NCBI GenBank assembly: GCA_946811695.1
Contig: OX328124.1
Location: 95,064,804-95,128,803, forward strand
Length of the DNA: 64,000 bases
Direction of reading: 5' to 3'
Source of the DNA: Gonocerus acuteangulatus
Taxonomy: Eukaryota; Arthropoda; Insecta; Hemiptera; Coreidae
The notes under the pieces are model-generated. The model had not been told where the DNA came from. It saw only the letters and a program-made list of their open reading frames with translations, and ran no database searches. A program made the position numbers and the translations under genes. Position 1 is the first letter of the stretch. The number at the start of each line of letters is the position of its first letter. Shown in pieces: positions 1 through 10,999 of this stretch.

Positions 1-835
1 GGGCGTTATTATTTTGTAATTTGGCGGAAATTTAGCACACTGCTGAGGAAAGTGCTTAGTTATGCAGCTCCTGCGTGACGTACTTTTTATCATTGACATT
101 TTTTACCACTCTGTGAACGTTGGCATGATACGGTGGACATTTGTTCAGAAGTCATTGAATGTCTTAACCAAATGATTTGGTATAGTACTATAGCTTTGTT
201 GATCAAATTGTTCATCTCATTTAGCCATCATGGCACAAGCCGTTATCATTTTACAGTAATAAATATGGAACGACCAGTAAATGGGGTCCCCTGTAAACGG
301 GGCGTATACATTCCTCCAAAACATCCCCATGAATCTCAAGTCTCTCCCCTTGTTTTTCTACCGCACTCCCATTCGCCATTATACCATTTCCTGCGACAAC
401 AATCATGCCGTTATTTACAAATAAGGTACAGGAACGACGTCATCCTAGCTTATTTTCATATAATGCTTACCTCCAGTGTGATTTTGACAGCTCAGTATAG
501 AACTCTTAATTTTTCGCATTCAATAGAACGAAACCAACACTTTTGAAAATTTAAGGACCGTTTACTCCGGCTGAGGTGGCCCTTTCGAAATTTACTCCCA
601 AATCTGATTTTTATTAAATTTACTAGGCTTTCGATAGGGGACCTTGATGATTTCTTTACGGGTTTTGATATATTTTCGTGGTATTTAAGTGTCGACACTT
701 CTATACCACCAGGTGTAAACAAAGATTTTTACGAGAAGAATTTAATTTCAGAGATAAATATCTTAGCTACTAGCTGTATTGTCGACACTTCTATTTTTGG
801 TGAATTTATAGCAAATTAGAACAAATCCAGAACTG
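1..835. other. Intergenic DNA with a dispersed-repeat end
   Basis: No gene is recognised. The first ~110 bases (GGAAAGTGCTTAGTTATGCAG, then CTCCTGCGTGACG) match, in reverse complement, the left end of the repeat element at 24612 and 26150. Two copies of TGTCGACACTTCTAT lie near 692 and 780. The reading frame at 133-546 has no recognisable domain. Confidence 0.5.
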
Positions 836-837
836 TC

Positions 838-1016
838 CGACCTGGTCCCTGCAGCGCGGCTAGTGGTGCCGCGGCGGGCTCGGGGTCTGGCGTGGGGACG
901 CACTTACTCCTTACCGACCTATAGATCCCTTATTTTGGTTTAAATTAATAATTGTGAAAAAAAAAATCCAGGTGCTGATAACCTAGACGCTAAGTGCCTT
1001 AAAAAACAAAAACCAA
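838..1016 (+). repeat. SINE-like element with GC-rich head and shared tail
   Basis: A GC-rich 70-base head stands out from the AT-rich surroundings and contains an A-box-like GCGGCTAGTGGTGC. It is followed by the tail GGTGCTGATAACCTAGACGC and AGTGCC plus A-rich sequence, which resembles the tails of the clearer SINEs at 43638 and 63653. The head is too diverged to assign to a tRNA. Confidence 0.35.
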
Positions 1017-1447
1017 CAGAACTGTCCTATACATATCCATGACATAAATGTCTAGCTATTTCTGTCAGATGTAAACGCACCCTTAGACACCCAATCCATC
1101 CGTCAAATGCCACCAAAATGGATGTATCATAATTTGGCTGAATTTCGAACTTCTTTCTGTCCCATAGATCATTGAAATCGGTCCATTCTTGAGTCAGCTG
1201 AACAGAAAACAGACAAATAATTATAAACAGAGTGCATCGCAAGTTGATGGCAGTACTCGAAGCGGTGAAACTAAGGCAAAAATGAACTAAGCTGCCAACC
1301 GGTCGTTTTAAACATCATTTTTCAAAGTTACACTACTTTTTTTGTGTACTAGATTGAATTTTATTTCGATTGTTATATTGATATTTAATGAATACAGTAA
1401 GGCTGACATTTAACTGAATTAAAAGAAAAAAAAATTAAAAAAATCGA

Positions 1448-1637
1448 AAATTATAAACATTGCTGCAACTGGCTTTCTTCCGGCAGAACCCACGCGAAGC
1501 TCCCCTCTGGTCATTTATTGTTGACCCTTCTGCTTGCGTCATAAATTATAAACATTGCTGCAACTGGCTTTCTTCCGGCAGAACCCACGCGAAGCTCCCC
1601 TCTGGTCATTTATTGTTGACCCTTCTGCTTGCGTCAT
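1448..1637. repeat. Tandem duplication, 2 x 95 bp
   Basis: Two adjacent, essentially identical 95-bp units begin AAATTATAAACATTGCTGCA. Their identity implies a recent duplication. Confidence 0.9.
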
Positions 1638-2033
1638 AAATTAAACCTCATAAGCGGTTTTCCTCCCTATGGCGTATTTTGATTCCCTCACTTACGAGAA
1701 ACTAGTACCAGTAAAAAAATAACGAAAAAATGTTATTCTAAATTATTTGACACGTGCCAACAGTAAAATCAACTTAAACATATTTTCCTTTCATTCCAAG
1801 AGAGAATTTTCAAATAAAGGCAATGACTTGATATTATAAAGGAAATATACAGACTCTCACCTCGACTAATATGAAATTCCGCGTTATTGAAAATCTAACG
1901 CTTCTAGGTATGTCTGAGCAAATCACATTTTCCTGATATTATGCCGAATATATGGTAAAGCTATTCACCTAATACAAGTTTTTACATTGAAGCACTCTTC
2001 AAGCCAATTGCTCTGTCAAACTGAAAGAATACA

Positions 2034-2036
<3 letters not shown>

Positions 2037-2087
<51 letters not shown>
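2037..2087. repeat. (AT)n microsatellite
   Basis: Uninterrupted AT dinucleotides of about 51 bases. Confidence 0.97.
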
Positions 2088-2088
<1 letters not shown>

Positions 2089-2149
2089 GTATGTACGTAT
2101 GAGTATATTCATTCGAGTCACCTTGAATTGAAAGTTACTAAAAACATTT

Positions 2150-2350
2150 TCAAAAAGTCCGACTCGCAGGAACTGCATCATCTTAGCGCGGTTCCATTCA
2201 TATCCCTAGTGTCATTTTGTATAATTAGAATAGAAACAGTTATTACTAGGAACCGGATTCTTAGGTTTTCACGTATTTTTTTTCTTTTTCCTAAACTTGA
2301 TAAAGATCGATTTTTTATATGATTCGCGTCTTGTAGTATCATTCATGCAA
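2150..2350 (-). repeat. Dispersed repeat family B, reverse copy
   Basis: Contains GCAGGAACTGCATCATCTTA and ATATCCCTAGTGTCATT. Their complements occur in the copies at 10735, 60565 and 60995 (CACTAGGGATAT, then AAGATGACGCAG). Confidence 0.55.
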
Positions 2351-2419
2351 ATTTGGAAGAACCTAAAAAAAACCTATTCTGGATGATATCACCTAAAACC
2401 CGATTGAATGACCTCGACG

Positions 2420-2469
2420 GACCGGTGACAAAGGGCCAGCAGCTTGACCGGTGACAAAGGGCCAGCAGC
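2420..2469. repeat. Short tandem repeat, 2 x 26 bp
   Basis: GACCGGTGACAAAGGGCCAG occurs twice, 26 bases apart. Confidence 0.9.
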
Positions 2470-3119
2470 GTACCCTTATACCTGTAAAACCCTAGAGCCT
2501 GGCTTGGCCAGGCTCCACTGCTACAGACATGAAATTTTTATTTCATTGTTCAATGTATTCAAAACTATCAAAATGTTTATAATTTCTAAATGTTTCATAA
2601 AATAAATACAATTTAAAACAAACAATTAATAAGTGAGCTAAACAACTACGAAACCCCATTCAAAAGAACACATTCAAAGTTTTCATCACCGTTTTCTCCG
2701 ATTGACATCGACTAATCGAAAATCTTCTCAGAATATTAATTATAGAGAATTTAGTAAGCTCTTGAATAGTTTCTATCCACTTCTGACGATTTCCCAACTG
2801 TTTTCGAGATATTAAGGAAAATATGCGAAGTTCCCAAAACTTTTCATGCCTCTTAATAAAATATTTTATTCTAATTCTTCCTTAACTCCAAACCTAACAA
2901 AAATTTACACATCTTTCTATGTATGGAATTTAAACTTGCAGAAAATATTTTAACCGAATCCCATGATTCTAAGTAACCAAACCAAAAACTTGATTTAACA
3001 ACTATTTTTCAGATTTTCTCGGAAACGGTTAAAGCTATCGCCTTAAAAATGGTTTCATTCGTTTTAATAGCCCAAGAAGCCTATAAAACGAGTACTTACA
3101 AGCATATGAACTCAAAAAC

Positions 3120-3282
3120 GTAAGCGTTACGATTTTTTATGCGCGAATTTCGCCCCAAACGCCAACTTCCAGTGGGCGGATTTTTCTAGTTAACGAACTT
3201 GACCTTTCAAATTGGACGACGGATTTTTGTACCAAATTTCATCAAAATCGGACCATTAGGGGGGCCGGAAAACCGCGAACAG

Positions 3283-3359
<77 letters not shown>

Positions 3360-3500
3360 CAAATTAGAACCACCGTTATTTTTGGTCTCTAGGGGTTCTG
3401 AAACGCGAAATTTTCTAGTCGGCACTTCCGAATTGTTTCATGAGATCAACCTTATAAGCAGGGTTCCTCCCTATGGAGGGAGGGAGGAACCGCGCTAAAA
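3120..3500 (+). repeat. Dispersed repeat ending in an (AT)n tract
   Basis: The order is GAACTTGACCTTTCAAATTG, CATCAAAATCGG, GCGAACAGACAAAT, then (AT)n at 3287-3329 and 3333-3359, then CCTCCCTATGGAGGGAGGGA. Related pieces occur at 53176, 56760-57230, 57960-58080 and 60050-60180, some in reverse orientation. Repeat-associated DNA, not a gene. Confidence 0.6.
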
Positions 3501-3837
3501 CAGGTATATTACTGTTTCTCCAATTTTATAAAAGAACTTTATGATAAATGTTTTATTGTTAGGCAATTTCCAAATGTTTGGAAAATATCTCTGCTCGTTT
3601 TTTTAAATAACAAACCTAGAAGACAAGGAAATTAAATTTTGTCAGTCCGACACAGTTTCCTGATTCCAGAAAGTGGAAAGGTCTTGGAGATTAATACAGT
3701 ATCTCCAATCAAATCATCTTTAACATTCAAATAAATTCGACTTCACCTCAGAAACATCTACGGCAGAAGCATTAGGGAAAGCAGTAGAATTTATCTAAGA
3801 ATAAATTACCAAATCAGCGGACACAGTTCTAATATCT

Positions 3838-4445
3838 CTTGACATAAAAGATGCATTTGGCAATGCTTGGTATTGCCAAATCCATCTGTATTCATGGACT
3901 TACATAAACTGAGTGTCCGTTAAGCGTTTACAGACTAAATCAAAATTTCTTTAAAGGCCAGAAAACCTTTATTACTACACAAAACATTTAACTCAAGGAA
4001 AACCTCAAATATTTCTCAATTTTTGTGGAAGTTGATAGGGGTCGATTTATTTCAAACAGAATCACCTTATAATGCAGAAATATTAGCTTTTGCGAATGAT
4101 ATAATCATTCTTGTGAGTTCAACGTTTTTAAACATATGCAAGTATTAATAAACATAATCACACAAATTACAGACACCTGGACAAAATATCACAAACTACA
4201 ATTTACTACGACTAAATGCCTAAATAACGCCACTTAAAATATACATACAAATATAAAATAAATATTCAAGGATTACATTTGGCCTAAACTTAAACTGGAA
4301 TACTCACATTGGCAGAGTACAGAACAATATTCCATACCTCAGGCAGAATCTATCCGTTGCAGCTTGTACAGTATGCGGCTTATTTTCCGCTGACTTACAC
4401 ATACTGTACAAAGGATCAATGCTGCCTTCACTGGCTTACGGTGTA
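3838..4445 (+). pseudogene. Decayed R1-like non-LTR retrotransposon (RT domain)
   Basis: Interrupted reading frames show a reverse-transcriptase pattern in order: DIKDAFGNAWY near 3840 (family pattern D..gAFdnaw), NAEILAFANDIIILVSS near 4074 (the FADD box, with one Asp changed to Asn), and NLNWNTHIGRVQNN followed by LHILYKGSMLPSLAYGV near 4280-4445, the thumb-like segment of R1-clade elements. Stops and frameshifts are frequent, and the changed FADD box would abolish polymerase activity. The clade call rests on remembered family patterns, so another clade is possible. Confidence 0.6.
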
Positions 4446-4870
4446 CTACCAGAAATAATTTAACCAAAAATATATGCATATCATAAATATGAATTTAAAC
4501 TGGGGTAATTTTTTGTACCTCGTATGAAGTAATTTCTACCTAGTAGGAGATTTTTTCCCTAATATTTCTTTAATTAGTGCAACCTCAATAGCTAAATTCC
4601 TTGGGAAACTGGCGCTAGACCTGGAAGTCACGGGAATGCACGTTGGGAATCCCTGTACTCCCTTCGTTCCAAGTTTAAAAATATTTTTATTCATCCCTTC
4701 TAAAAATAATCTGATCGGTCAGCGGCCACGTCCGTGCAGCATCCCTCAGCTTCGAAATTTCGGGAATTTGTGAGAACGCATCTGATGTACAGTTATTTTA
4801 GAATTGTCTGATATTCATATATCTTTCTACTACAAATACTATCCACGAAGTATGGTTATATATAAATCGG

Positions 4871-5062
4871 AGGCCCGGTGGCCGTGAGTGTTAAGGCGTG
4901 AACACTTAACACTCTGTGCCAAGGGCCGTGGGGTCGATTCCCACTATGGGGTGGTGGCTTTTCTTAAGAAAAAATAAAGGGCATCAGCCCTGTCCTAGCT
5001 AGAAAAGGGTGGAAATCTATAGATAACCCGTCCTAAAATTCTGTCAATAATAGATGGACGTT
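4871..5062 (+). repeat. tRNA-headed SINE (second head type)
   Basis: The head has an A-box-like GGTGGCCGTGAGTGTTAAGG and a good B box, GGGTCGATTCCCAC. The downstream AAAAGGGTGGAAATCTATAG and ATAACCCG correspond to the central domain of the 5S-headed SINEs at 14694 and 63653. It lies between an R1-like LINE fragment and a LINE C-terminus. Confidence 0.65.
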
Positions 5063-5139
5063 AAAATTTGTATGTATCATTTATTATGGTGAAACTTATT
5101 TATTCTGTGCTGAAATTTCATTTGAAATGGTCTGTTTGT

Positions 5140-5304
5140 AGTGAATATCATTGGTTTAAGCACATTTTCACAGAATGCAGAGCCTACGAAGCGGATCAGA
5201 TCCAAATGGACATTAATGGTCCTTTCAGTGATATACTTGGAGGTGACCATGAATTGAGCCAGAAAACTTTCTTGACAGCCGCGGAGCTATTAAATGAAAT
5301 ATAA
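5140..5304 (+). pseudogene. LINE ORF2 C-terminal fragment
   Basis: The frame reads HWFKHIFTECRAYEADQIQM, later ends in FLTAAELLNEI, and stops at 5302-5304. The H-F-x-x-C-x-x-Y pattern is the usual C-terminal knuckle of R1/I/Jockey-group ORF2 proteins. It may be the tail of the element at 3838-4445, separated by the SINE insertion. Confidence 0.5.
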
Positions 5305-5527
5305 TACACTTATTCGAAAGAAAAAATAAAATATGAAACATTTCAATTAACTTCTTTTCTTATTTACGACTTTACTTATGACTTTAGTTTTAAATAATCT
5401 AAGTTAACAATTTACAATTTATTTATTTTGTTTTTCTTGATTAATTGTTTTTAATTTTTTCCTCTATTACAGTAACATTCAGTTCAAAAAATTTCAATAG
5501 GCAACAATGACCTGCGTTGGTAAATTG

Positions 5528-5531
<4 letters not shown>

Positions 5532-5578
<47 letters not shown>
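5532..5578. repeat. Poly(A) tract, 47 bases
   Basis: Uninterrupted A run. It could be a retroelement tail on the + strand; no target duplication could be fixed. Confidence 0.9.
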
Positions 5579-5582
<4 letters not shown>

Positions 5583-5654
5583 TCGGAGTACTGTAACGTT
5601 AGCTATCAGCACTTATTATTACTATTTATGTCAATAAGGGGGTTTGCATATTTT

Positions 5655-5750
5655 TGAAAAATTAACTCATCAGGCTGGGATATGAATCCTCATTTTCCCG
5701 TTTTACGCTAGGGTGCGTTGTCAGTTTCGCTACGGGCCTTCATATCACAG
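5655..5750 (-). repeat. Possible tRNA-derived SINE head, minus strand
   Basis: The reverse complement has GGCCCGTAGCGAAACTG as an A-box candidate and GGATTCATATCCCAGCC as a B-box candidate. No shared tail could be placed, so this is tentative. Confidence 0.25.
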
Positions 5751-6439
5751 AATAGCAAGTTAATTTAGTCAAAGAAGCCAAAACTTCAGATAGACTGCGT
5801 GGCATGAATATTAAGTGACTGGCGTCATATTCTGTCTAGTTTATTGTACAGTAGTTTGTTTCAAAACAAAATGTACATTGATATATTAATATTTTATTCC
5901 AATATAATTTATATATTTTCTTTTATCACAATTAAACGGCTCCATTATAATTTACACAAAACTAAGAATCGAAAGGTTTCATATTTTATGATGTCATTGA
6001 ATTGATTTTTACAATGATAAATGCTTCTTTGCATCAAGTGTAGAAATTTAAGTGTTCACTCAATGGTATTTACACCGCTTTCAAAGGAAAAAAAAAGTGA
6101 TTAGATTAATTAATTTGACATTTTTATTTATTTATTTTCTTGTGGAACCCCATAGCAAGGGTCGTTTCAAAATAACAAGGGTAAAAAAAAAATAATATTA
6201 CTAAAAATAATGAAGTTATAGTTAATAAATCCGAAATAAAAATAATAATAAATAAAAAAATAAAACAATGTCCGATCGTAAAAAATAATAATACAAAAAA
6301 TAAAATGAATAAGTAATATAAAAAAAAGACTTTTGAATAAACAAGAAAATAATAGTAAATCAAAAATAAAATAAATAAATTGGTCAGATATTTTGAATGT
6401 AATTAAAATCGTTGGTTTATTTGTTATATTACTATATTT

Positions 6440-6545
6440 AATTGTATGTATTGGTCTGTAGGCATGGCAGTATGGTAGATAGCATCAGATATGGGCTCCT
6501 ATCTGATAACTGCTCACTTAGGTCCCGTGGTGTTTGCAGATTGTC
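6440..6545 (+). repeat. Dispersed repeat, copy 1
   Basis: GTATGGTAGATAGC, ATATGGGCTCCT and GTGCACTTAGG-like strings recur in the same order at 36665-36760. The family is unrecognised. Confidence 0.4.
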
Positions 6546-7499
6546 TCTTTTCATGAATTCTGTTAGTATTTTAATTTTTGAAATTTTGTTATCAGCAAGC
6601 GAACTATTTGAATTTCTGTTTGGTTCGTTCGTATTTTTTGGTGATTTAACCCTTAGAGCCACAGCTGGAAAATAATAAAACTTGCCCCCAGGCCATTCAG
6701 TTTCTGCAAATAGATCCTTTATGAAAGTTATATGAAATTTTATATATTTTTCAATGTAATTTAATTTCGAAATCGCTTGTGCATTGAATTTATACACAAG
6801 GCCTGGCGGTAAGTTTTCAAATCATTACAGTCAAGGAATGCAGGTGTATCAATCCAATTCCTACGCTGTTATTAATTTTAAACGTATGAGAATATAAGTT
6901 TTAAGGTATACAGACTGTCAGAATTTTCAGTATTACATTACTGGCATGTTCTGTAATACAAAAATATCTGTAATATATTTATTTCAGTAGGTAAGATAAT
7001 CATGAAAACCTATTTTGTCTTGTAACTTTTCGACATTTTTTGACGGTACTTCGGGATTCTATTGATTTGACGTGAGCAGATTTTTCCCCCACGCCAACAG
7101 AAGTTCTTTGCTTCTCGCCGTCGGTATATATATATATGAGAACTTGGCAAACGATGTTGGTTGAGATGAGATGTTTATTCATGAATTGATGTGAATCTTG
7201 GTAAGTTGTTATTTCTGACCGTCCCCATCCCTGCTTCCTTTGCTCGATCCTGGTGGCTTGATTTTACACCTCCATGATTTTGAGGGTAAAAATATTTAAT
7301 ACAAAACTGAGGGGGTTTTACTCCAATAGGCCACTAAAGGAGTCCATTCGTCTTGTTTCATATTACCGCGGGCAGATAGTTCACGGCACACAGCTAGAGT
7401 GCAGCACCTGTAAGAGATGGACTCATTTAGCGATGTTTCACGAACAGAATCCAATCATGTATATACTAAAATAACTATAATTGTTATTTTATTTGGATT

Positions 7500-7805
7500 T
7501 TAGTTATTTATTTTGTTGCTAATTTTACTTATCAATTCATTTATTTTGTTTATGTAAATATTTTTCCTCCATATATTTTTAAATAAATCGTTTTTCTTAA
7601 GAATTTTCAATTCGTCTAATTCCTTCCTGTATTGGTAGCACTGGAGTAAAATGTGCCTTATAGACAAATTGTCATCACTTCTTGGACATTTTGGTGGGTC
7701 ATTTTTCGACATAAGGAATCTATACAAATATTTTGTTTGTCCAATTCTTATTAGGGCTATGACTACCTCCTCTCTCCTGCTACTGGAAAAGTGCTTAGCC
7801 GGCAA
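7500..7805 (-). pseudogene. LINE ORF2 C-terminal fragment, minus strand
   Basis: The 101-codon frame begins around SSSRREEVVIALIRIGQTKY, continues FLMSKNDPPKCPRSDDNLSI, then RHILLQCYQYRKELDEL, and ends in a lysine-rich tail. SSRREEV-x-x-A-R-x-G-H-T, then DPP-x-C and HIL-x-x-C-x-x-Y, is the characteristic C-terminus of Jockey/I-group ORF2. Some expected Cys/His residues are replaced. The copy is 5'-truncated at the inverted repeat starting at 7787. Confidence 0.75.
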
Positions 7806-8023
7806 GGAACCTGTAGGTGAGAAGTTGGGGAGGGGTTAAACCATCTATCTAACCCGCGTAACATTTCATATTGTTTATTATTTATATTTATTATTATTAT
7901 TATTTTGCTGTGTCTAAATGGCTAACAAATAATAAACAATATGAAATGTTACGCGGGTTAGATAGATGGTTTAACCCCTCCCCAACTTCTCACCTACAAG
8001 TTCCTTGCCGTCTAAGCACTTTT
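7787..8023. repeat. Inverted repeat, 97-bp arms
   Basis: Arms at 7787-7883 and 7927-8023 are reverse complements with about two mismatches; the spacer is 43 bases. The left arm overlaps the 5' end of the truncated LINE on the minus strand. It could be a foldback duplication made at retrotransposition or a small hairpin transposon. Confidence 0.9.
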
Positions 8024-8279
8024 AAAGCTTTCTCTCTTTTTTCTCCCGAAATGATTCAACACAGTCAAACGCCGAACGGGCACAGTGGAACAGAAAAAAA
8101 CTGTTCTTACAGGTCATGGTCCAAGTTCGATTTTAAAATGTATTTCTACAACGATTTGTATTATTATTGTCTCGATACTTCAGGACTAAAATTGATTTCG
8201 AAGGTAAGAGATTTTCTACGTGTATTGATTCTTTATTTTACATATTTATTTTCAGATCTAAGCAAGGAAGTACAAATAA

Positions 8280-8722
8280 CGGCCGGTAGGCCAAAATTAA
8301 TAATTTTATGTCAGATTGAACCTCCCTCCCCCCCCCCCTAAAGAACCGATTTAGCTTGTTTCTACAACACATCTTTCTCTTTAGATTGTCATGACTTATA
8401 CTGAATCCTTTGCAATATAACATTACGGCCGTTATGGGCAAATTAGAACTTGAGTCCGGCGTAAACCCCTCCTTCTGATTAACCGATTTACTATATTGCT
8501 ACAACAGATCTCTCTCTTTAGATGAACACAACGAATACTAAGCTTTGTTGCAATGGAACAACAATTACTGTCGGTATGGACAATTAACTACTTTGGGTTC
8601 GAAGATAACCCCCCTCCAGCTGGACCGATTTTGCTGGGTAACAAACTCGCTCTAACGTTTGCTAGGGGAATACTATATAACAAATTTCGTGACAAAAAAC
8701 TAAGGCTGCTATCGTGTTAACA
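8280..8722 (+). repeat. Dispersed element with ~135-bp internal tandem units
   Basis: About three diverged units each contain an AACC-GATTTA-type start, TACAACACATCTTTCTCT, a GAATACTAAG-like string and GGCCGTTATGGGCAAATTAG. They are followed by AATTTCGTGACAAAAAACTA and a GTGTTAACAGGCGGACA end. The same organisation is present at 24975-25500 and 26490-27121, and partly at 20990-21110. Confidence 0.7.
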
Positions 8723-8991
8723 GGCGGACATATCGTCGATACAAATGCAAAGTATCGAATGTGAAAAAACGCATTTTTCATTTTAAATCTTTACTGATTG
8801 CTGTTGGATTGATGGATGGCAAACTCTCGAATCTAAGTTCACACAGTGAAAGGAGGATGTAACCACTGTCAAAAGGTCGAATCTACCTACTATTTGACTG
8901 CCCAAAAGCTAAGTAATAAATAAAAGTATTTTCACTCTTCAAAGTGGCGATTTTCACATTCGTTAGTTTGCATTTGTATCGACGATATATA

Positions 8992-9052
<61 letters not shown>

Positions 9053-9062
9053 CCTGTTATAT
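8717..9062. repeat. Foldback element with an (AT)n expansion in one arm
   Basis: The left arm reads AACAGGCGGACATATCGTCG followed by ATACAAATGC. The right arm, read in reverse complement from 9062, starts AACAGGCGGA, runs through about 60 bases of (AT)n, and resumes TCGTCGATACAAATGC. The spacer is about 170 bases. Confidence 0.8.
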
Positions 9063-9082
9063 ATATAAACACACATGTATGT

Positions 9083-9086
<4 letters not shown>

Positions 9087-9134
<48 letters not shown>
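9087..9134. repeat. (AT)n microsatellite
   Basis: AT run directly left of the long palindrome; a similar run flanks the right side at about 9598-9647. Confidence 0.95.
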
Positions 9135-9137
<3 letters not shown>

Positions 9138-9224
9138 CCACTTTTTCTTGTTTGTTTTTCTGGCAGGGGGTCGATAAAGCAGTACACTCTTTGTTCACAT
9201 TAACTGCTTTATTTGTTATGCTTC

Positions 9225-9264
9225 ACCCGACATGTTTCGTGCCTTTTCGCACCTCTTCAGGGGC
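9225..9264 (-). ncRNA. Hammerhead-ribozyme-like motif (left palindrome arm)
   Basis: Mirror image of the motif at 9437-9476, read on the minus strand. All core boxes are retained; stem I reads GCCC/GGGT, still pairable through a wobble. Confidence 0.45.
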
Positions 9265-9436
9265 TTTCCTATGTAACAATATTTTTTGTAAATCCTAAAC
9301 TTTAAATTGCTTACACTAATACACATATCCTGTCCCTAAATAATTTGTCCCTAATAATTATTTAGGGACAGGATATGTGTATTAGTGTAAGCAATTTAAA
9401 GTTTAGGATTTACAAAAAATATTGTTACATAGGAAA

Positions 9437-9476
9437 GCCCCTGAAGAGGTGCGAAAAGGCACGAAACATGTCGGGC
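9437..9476 (+). ncRNA. Hammerhead-ribozyme-like motif (right palindrome arm)
   Basis: In order: GCCC (stem I), CTGAAGA matching the CUGANGA core, one extra G, GTGC-loop-GCAC (stem II), GAAA core, the palindromic stem III ACATGT, cleavage-position C, then GGGC pairing with GCCC. This is the type I arrangement known from Penelope-like elements and retrozymes. The extra base between CUGANGA and stem II departs from the minimal consensus, so activity is uncertain. The mirror copy on the minus strand is at 9225-9264, with one stem I pair changed to G-U. Confidence 0.5.
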
Positions 9477-9593
9477 GAAACATAACAAATAAAGCAGTTA
9501 ATGTGAACAAAGAGTGTACTGCTTTATCGACCCCCTGCCAGAAAAACAAACAAGAAAAAGTGGAAAATATATATCGGGTCATCTTTCACAAGA

Positions 9594-9652
<59 letters not shown>

Positions 9653-9659
9653 TTTCTTT

Positions 9660-10734
9660 AATGAGTGCAACCTCAATAACTGCATTCCATTGGAAAGTGA
9701 TAAAATATATAATCATTATTAGTTCTGAACTTTACTTAATCTTTGAAAATATTAGTACATTTCATACACGGAGAATTAAAAAAAAAAATGTCTAAGAGAG
9801 GGGATCAAAACCATTTGAAAGCTTATTAAAATTAATAAATAAAAATAAGTAATTTTAGTTTTACAATAGTTCTACATTAAATTTCTGTAAAAATACAGAA
9901 ATAATTTGAAAGAAGAAATAAAACGAAAATAATTATTTCTGGGGAGAATGAATTAGATAGCAGAAATAGAGATAAGGAAAATTTATAGAAATCGGCAACT
10001 GCATAAATAGGTGAGATGGCTCAGCTGTTTACATGGCAGTTCTGGGTCAGTGTATCAGGGTTTTGAAGAGCCACGTTTTGGGATCTGTCAGAAAAGTATT
10101 TGTGCTACAAGAGTGGCGCAATATGTAATTACTCTTGGTGAAATTATATTCTGTGGGGTAAAATGAGGGTTCTGTTCTTCTGCTGCTCATACACTTCATT
10201 TTTCGTTTCTGAGTCCTTTTTTTTTGGGGGGGGGGGGGAAGTAAAAAGTGCACTTTAAGTTTAAAGTATTCTGTATGGACAGAATAAAATGTCACATTTT
10301 ACAATAATAACATTGGTTTGCGTGAAAAAAAAAGGATTTTTGAACAGCTGTATATAATCTTTAAGTTAAATTTATCTTTTGGCGTGCTGAATCCAAAGAT
10401 TACAGCAATTTTTGTCCATCATGTAATAACAATATGAGGGGTGGACACAAACAAAAAAACCCTAATAAATGTAGAAAAAAACACATTATTTTTATTATGT
10501 GTATACGTTATTCAACACAAAATGCTTAAACAATTCAATCAACCATGGCTTGTTACGATATAAGTTTAGGCATTCTCACGCTAGTCCTTCTTGAATCCAC
10601 ACCTGATGAACCTCCAACATTTAAAAATTTCTCCCAATGAGTTACGCACCTAATTCTTTCAAGATAACTAAAAAAAGACATTTTAAGTCATTTTTCGGTG
10701 GCAAGAAAACCTGGTGTTTGCTTAGAGCGAATGT
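9660..10734. other. Intergenic, no gene seen
   Basis: Holds a dispersed-repeat end (GAGTGCAACCTCAATAACTG at 9663, also seen near 4575, 22937 and 27202), a G run near 10229-10238, and otherwise AT-rich unique sequence. Confidence 0.5.
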
Positions 10735-10930
10735 TGAGCTGGCGGGGAGTCATTTACGCTAAGGATACTGTCAGTTTCCAGTTTTGGTGCATTATACTTC
10801 CTTCTCTTTGAAATTTTATTTTATATTTCTAACGAATGATCAAACGCTACCAATAATTAATTCTATTTATTTACTAATGGCACTAGGGATATCAACGGAA
10901 CCCTTCTAAGATGATTTACATCATTCAGTC
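10735..10930 (+). repeat. Dispersed repeat family B
   Basis: GGATACTGTCAGTTT, ACTAATGGCACTAGGGATAT and CTAAGATGA occur in the same order as in the copies at 60565 and 60995, and in reverse at 2150. Confidence 0.7.
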
Positions 10931-10999
10931 GATAAGCAATATTTTCGCGGTAAAAGTGCAATCTGTTCCACTGCGCCATGGCGGGAAGCAGGAAAAGTG

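Larger units (their letters stand above)
9127..9574. repeat. Near-perfect palindrome, 218-bp arms
   Basis: Arms at 9127-9344 and 9357-9574 are equal in length and complementary with only a couple of substitutions; the spacer is 12 bases. Each arm includes CTGAAGAGGTGCGAAAAGGC, then ACGAAACATGTCGGG (see 9437-9476). The lack of indels suggests recent formation or arm-to-arm gene conversion. Confidence 0.93.

Noticed and set aside
133..546. A 137-residue reading frame
   Set aside because: No family resemblance; it overlaps dispersed-repeat sequence at the window edge.
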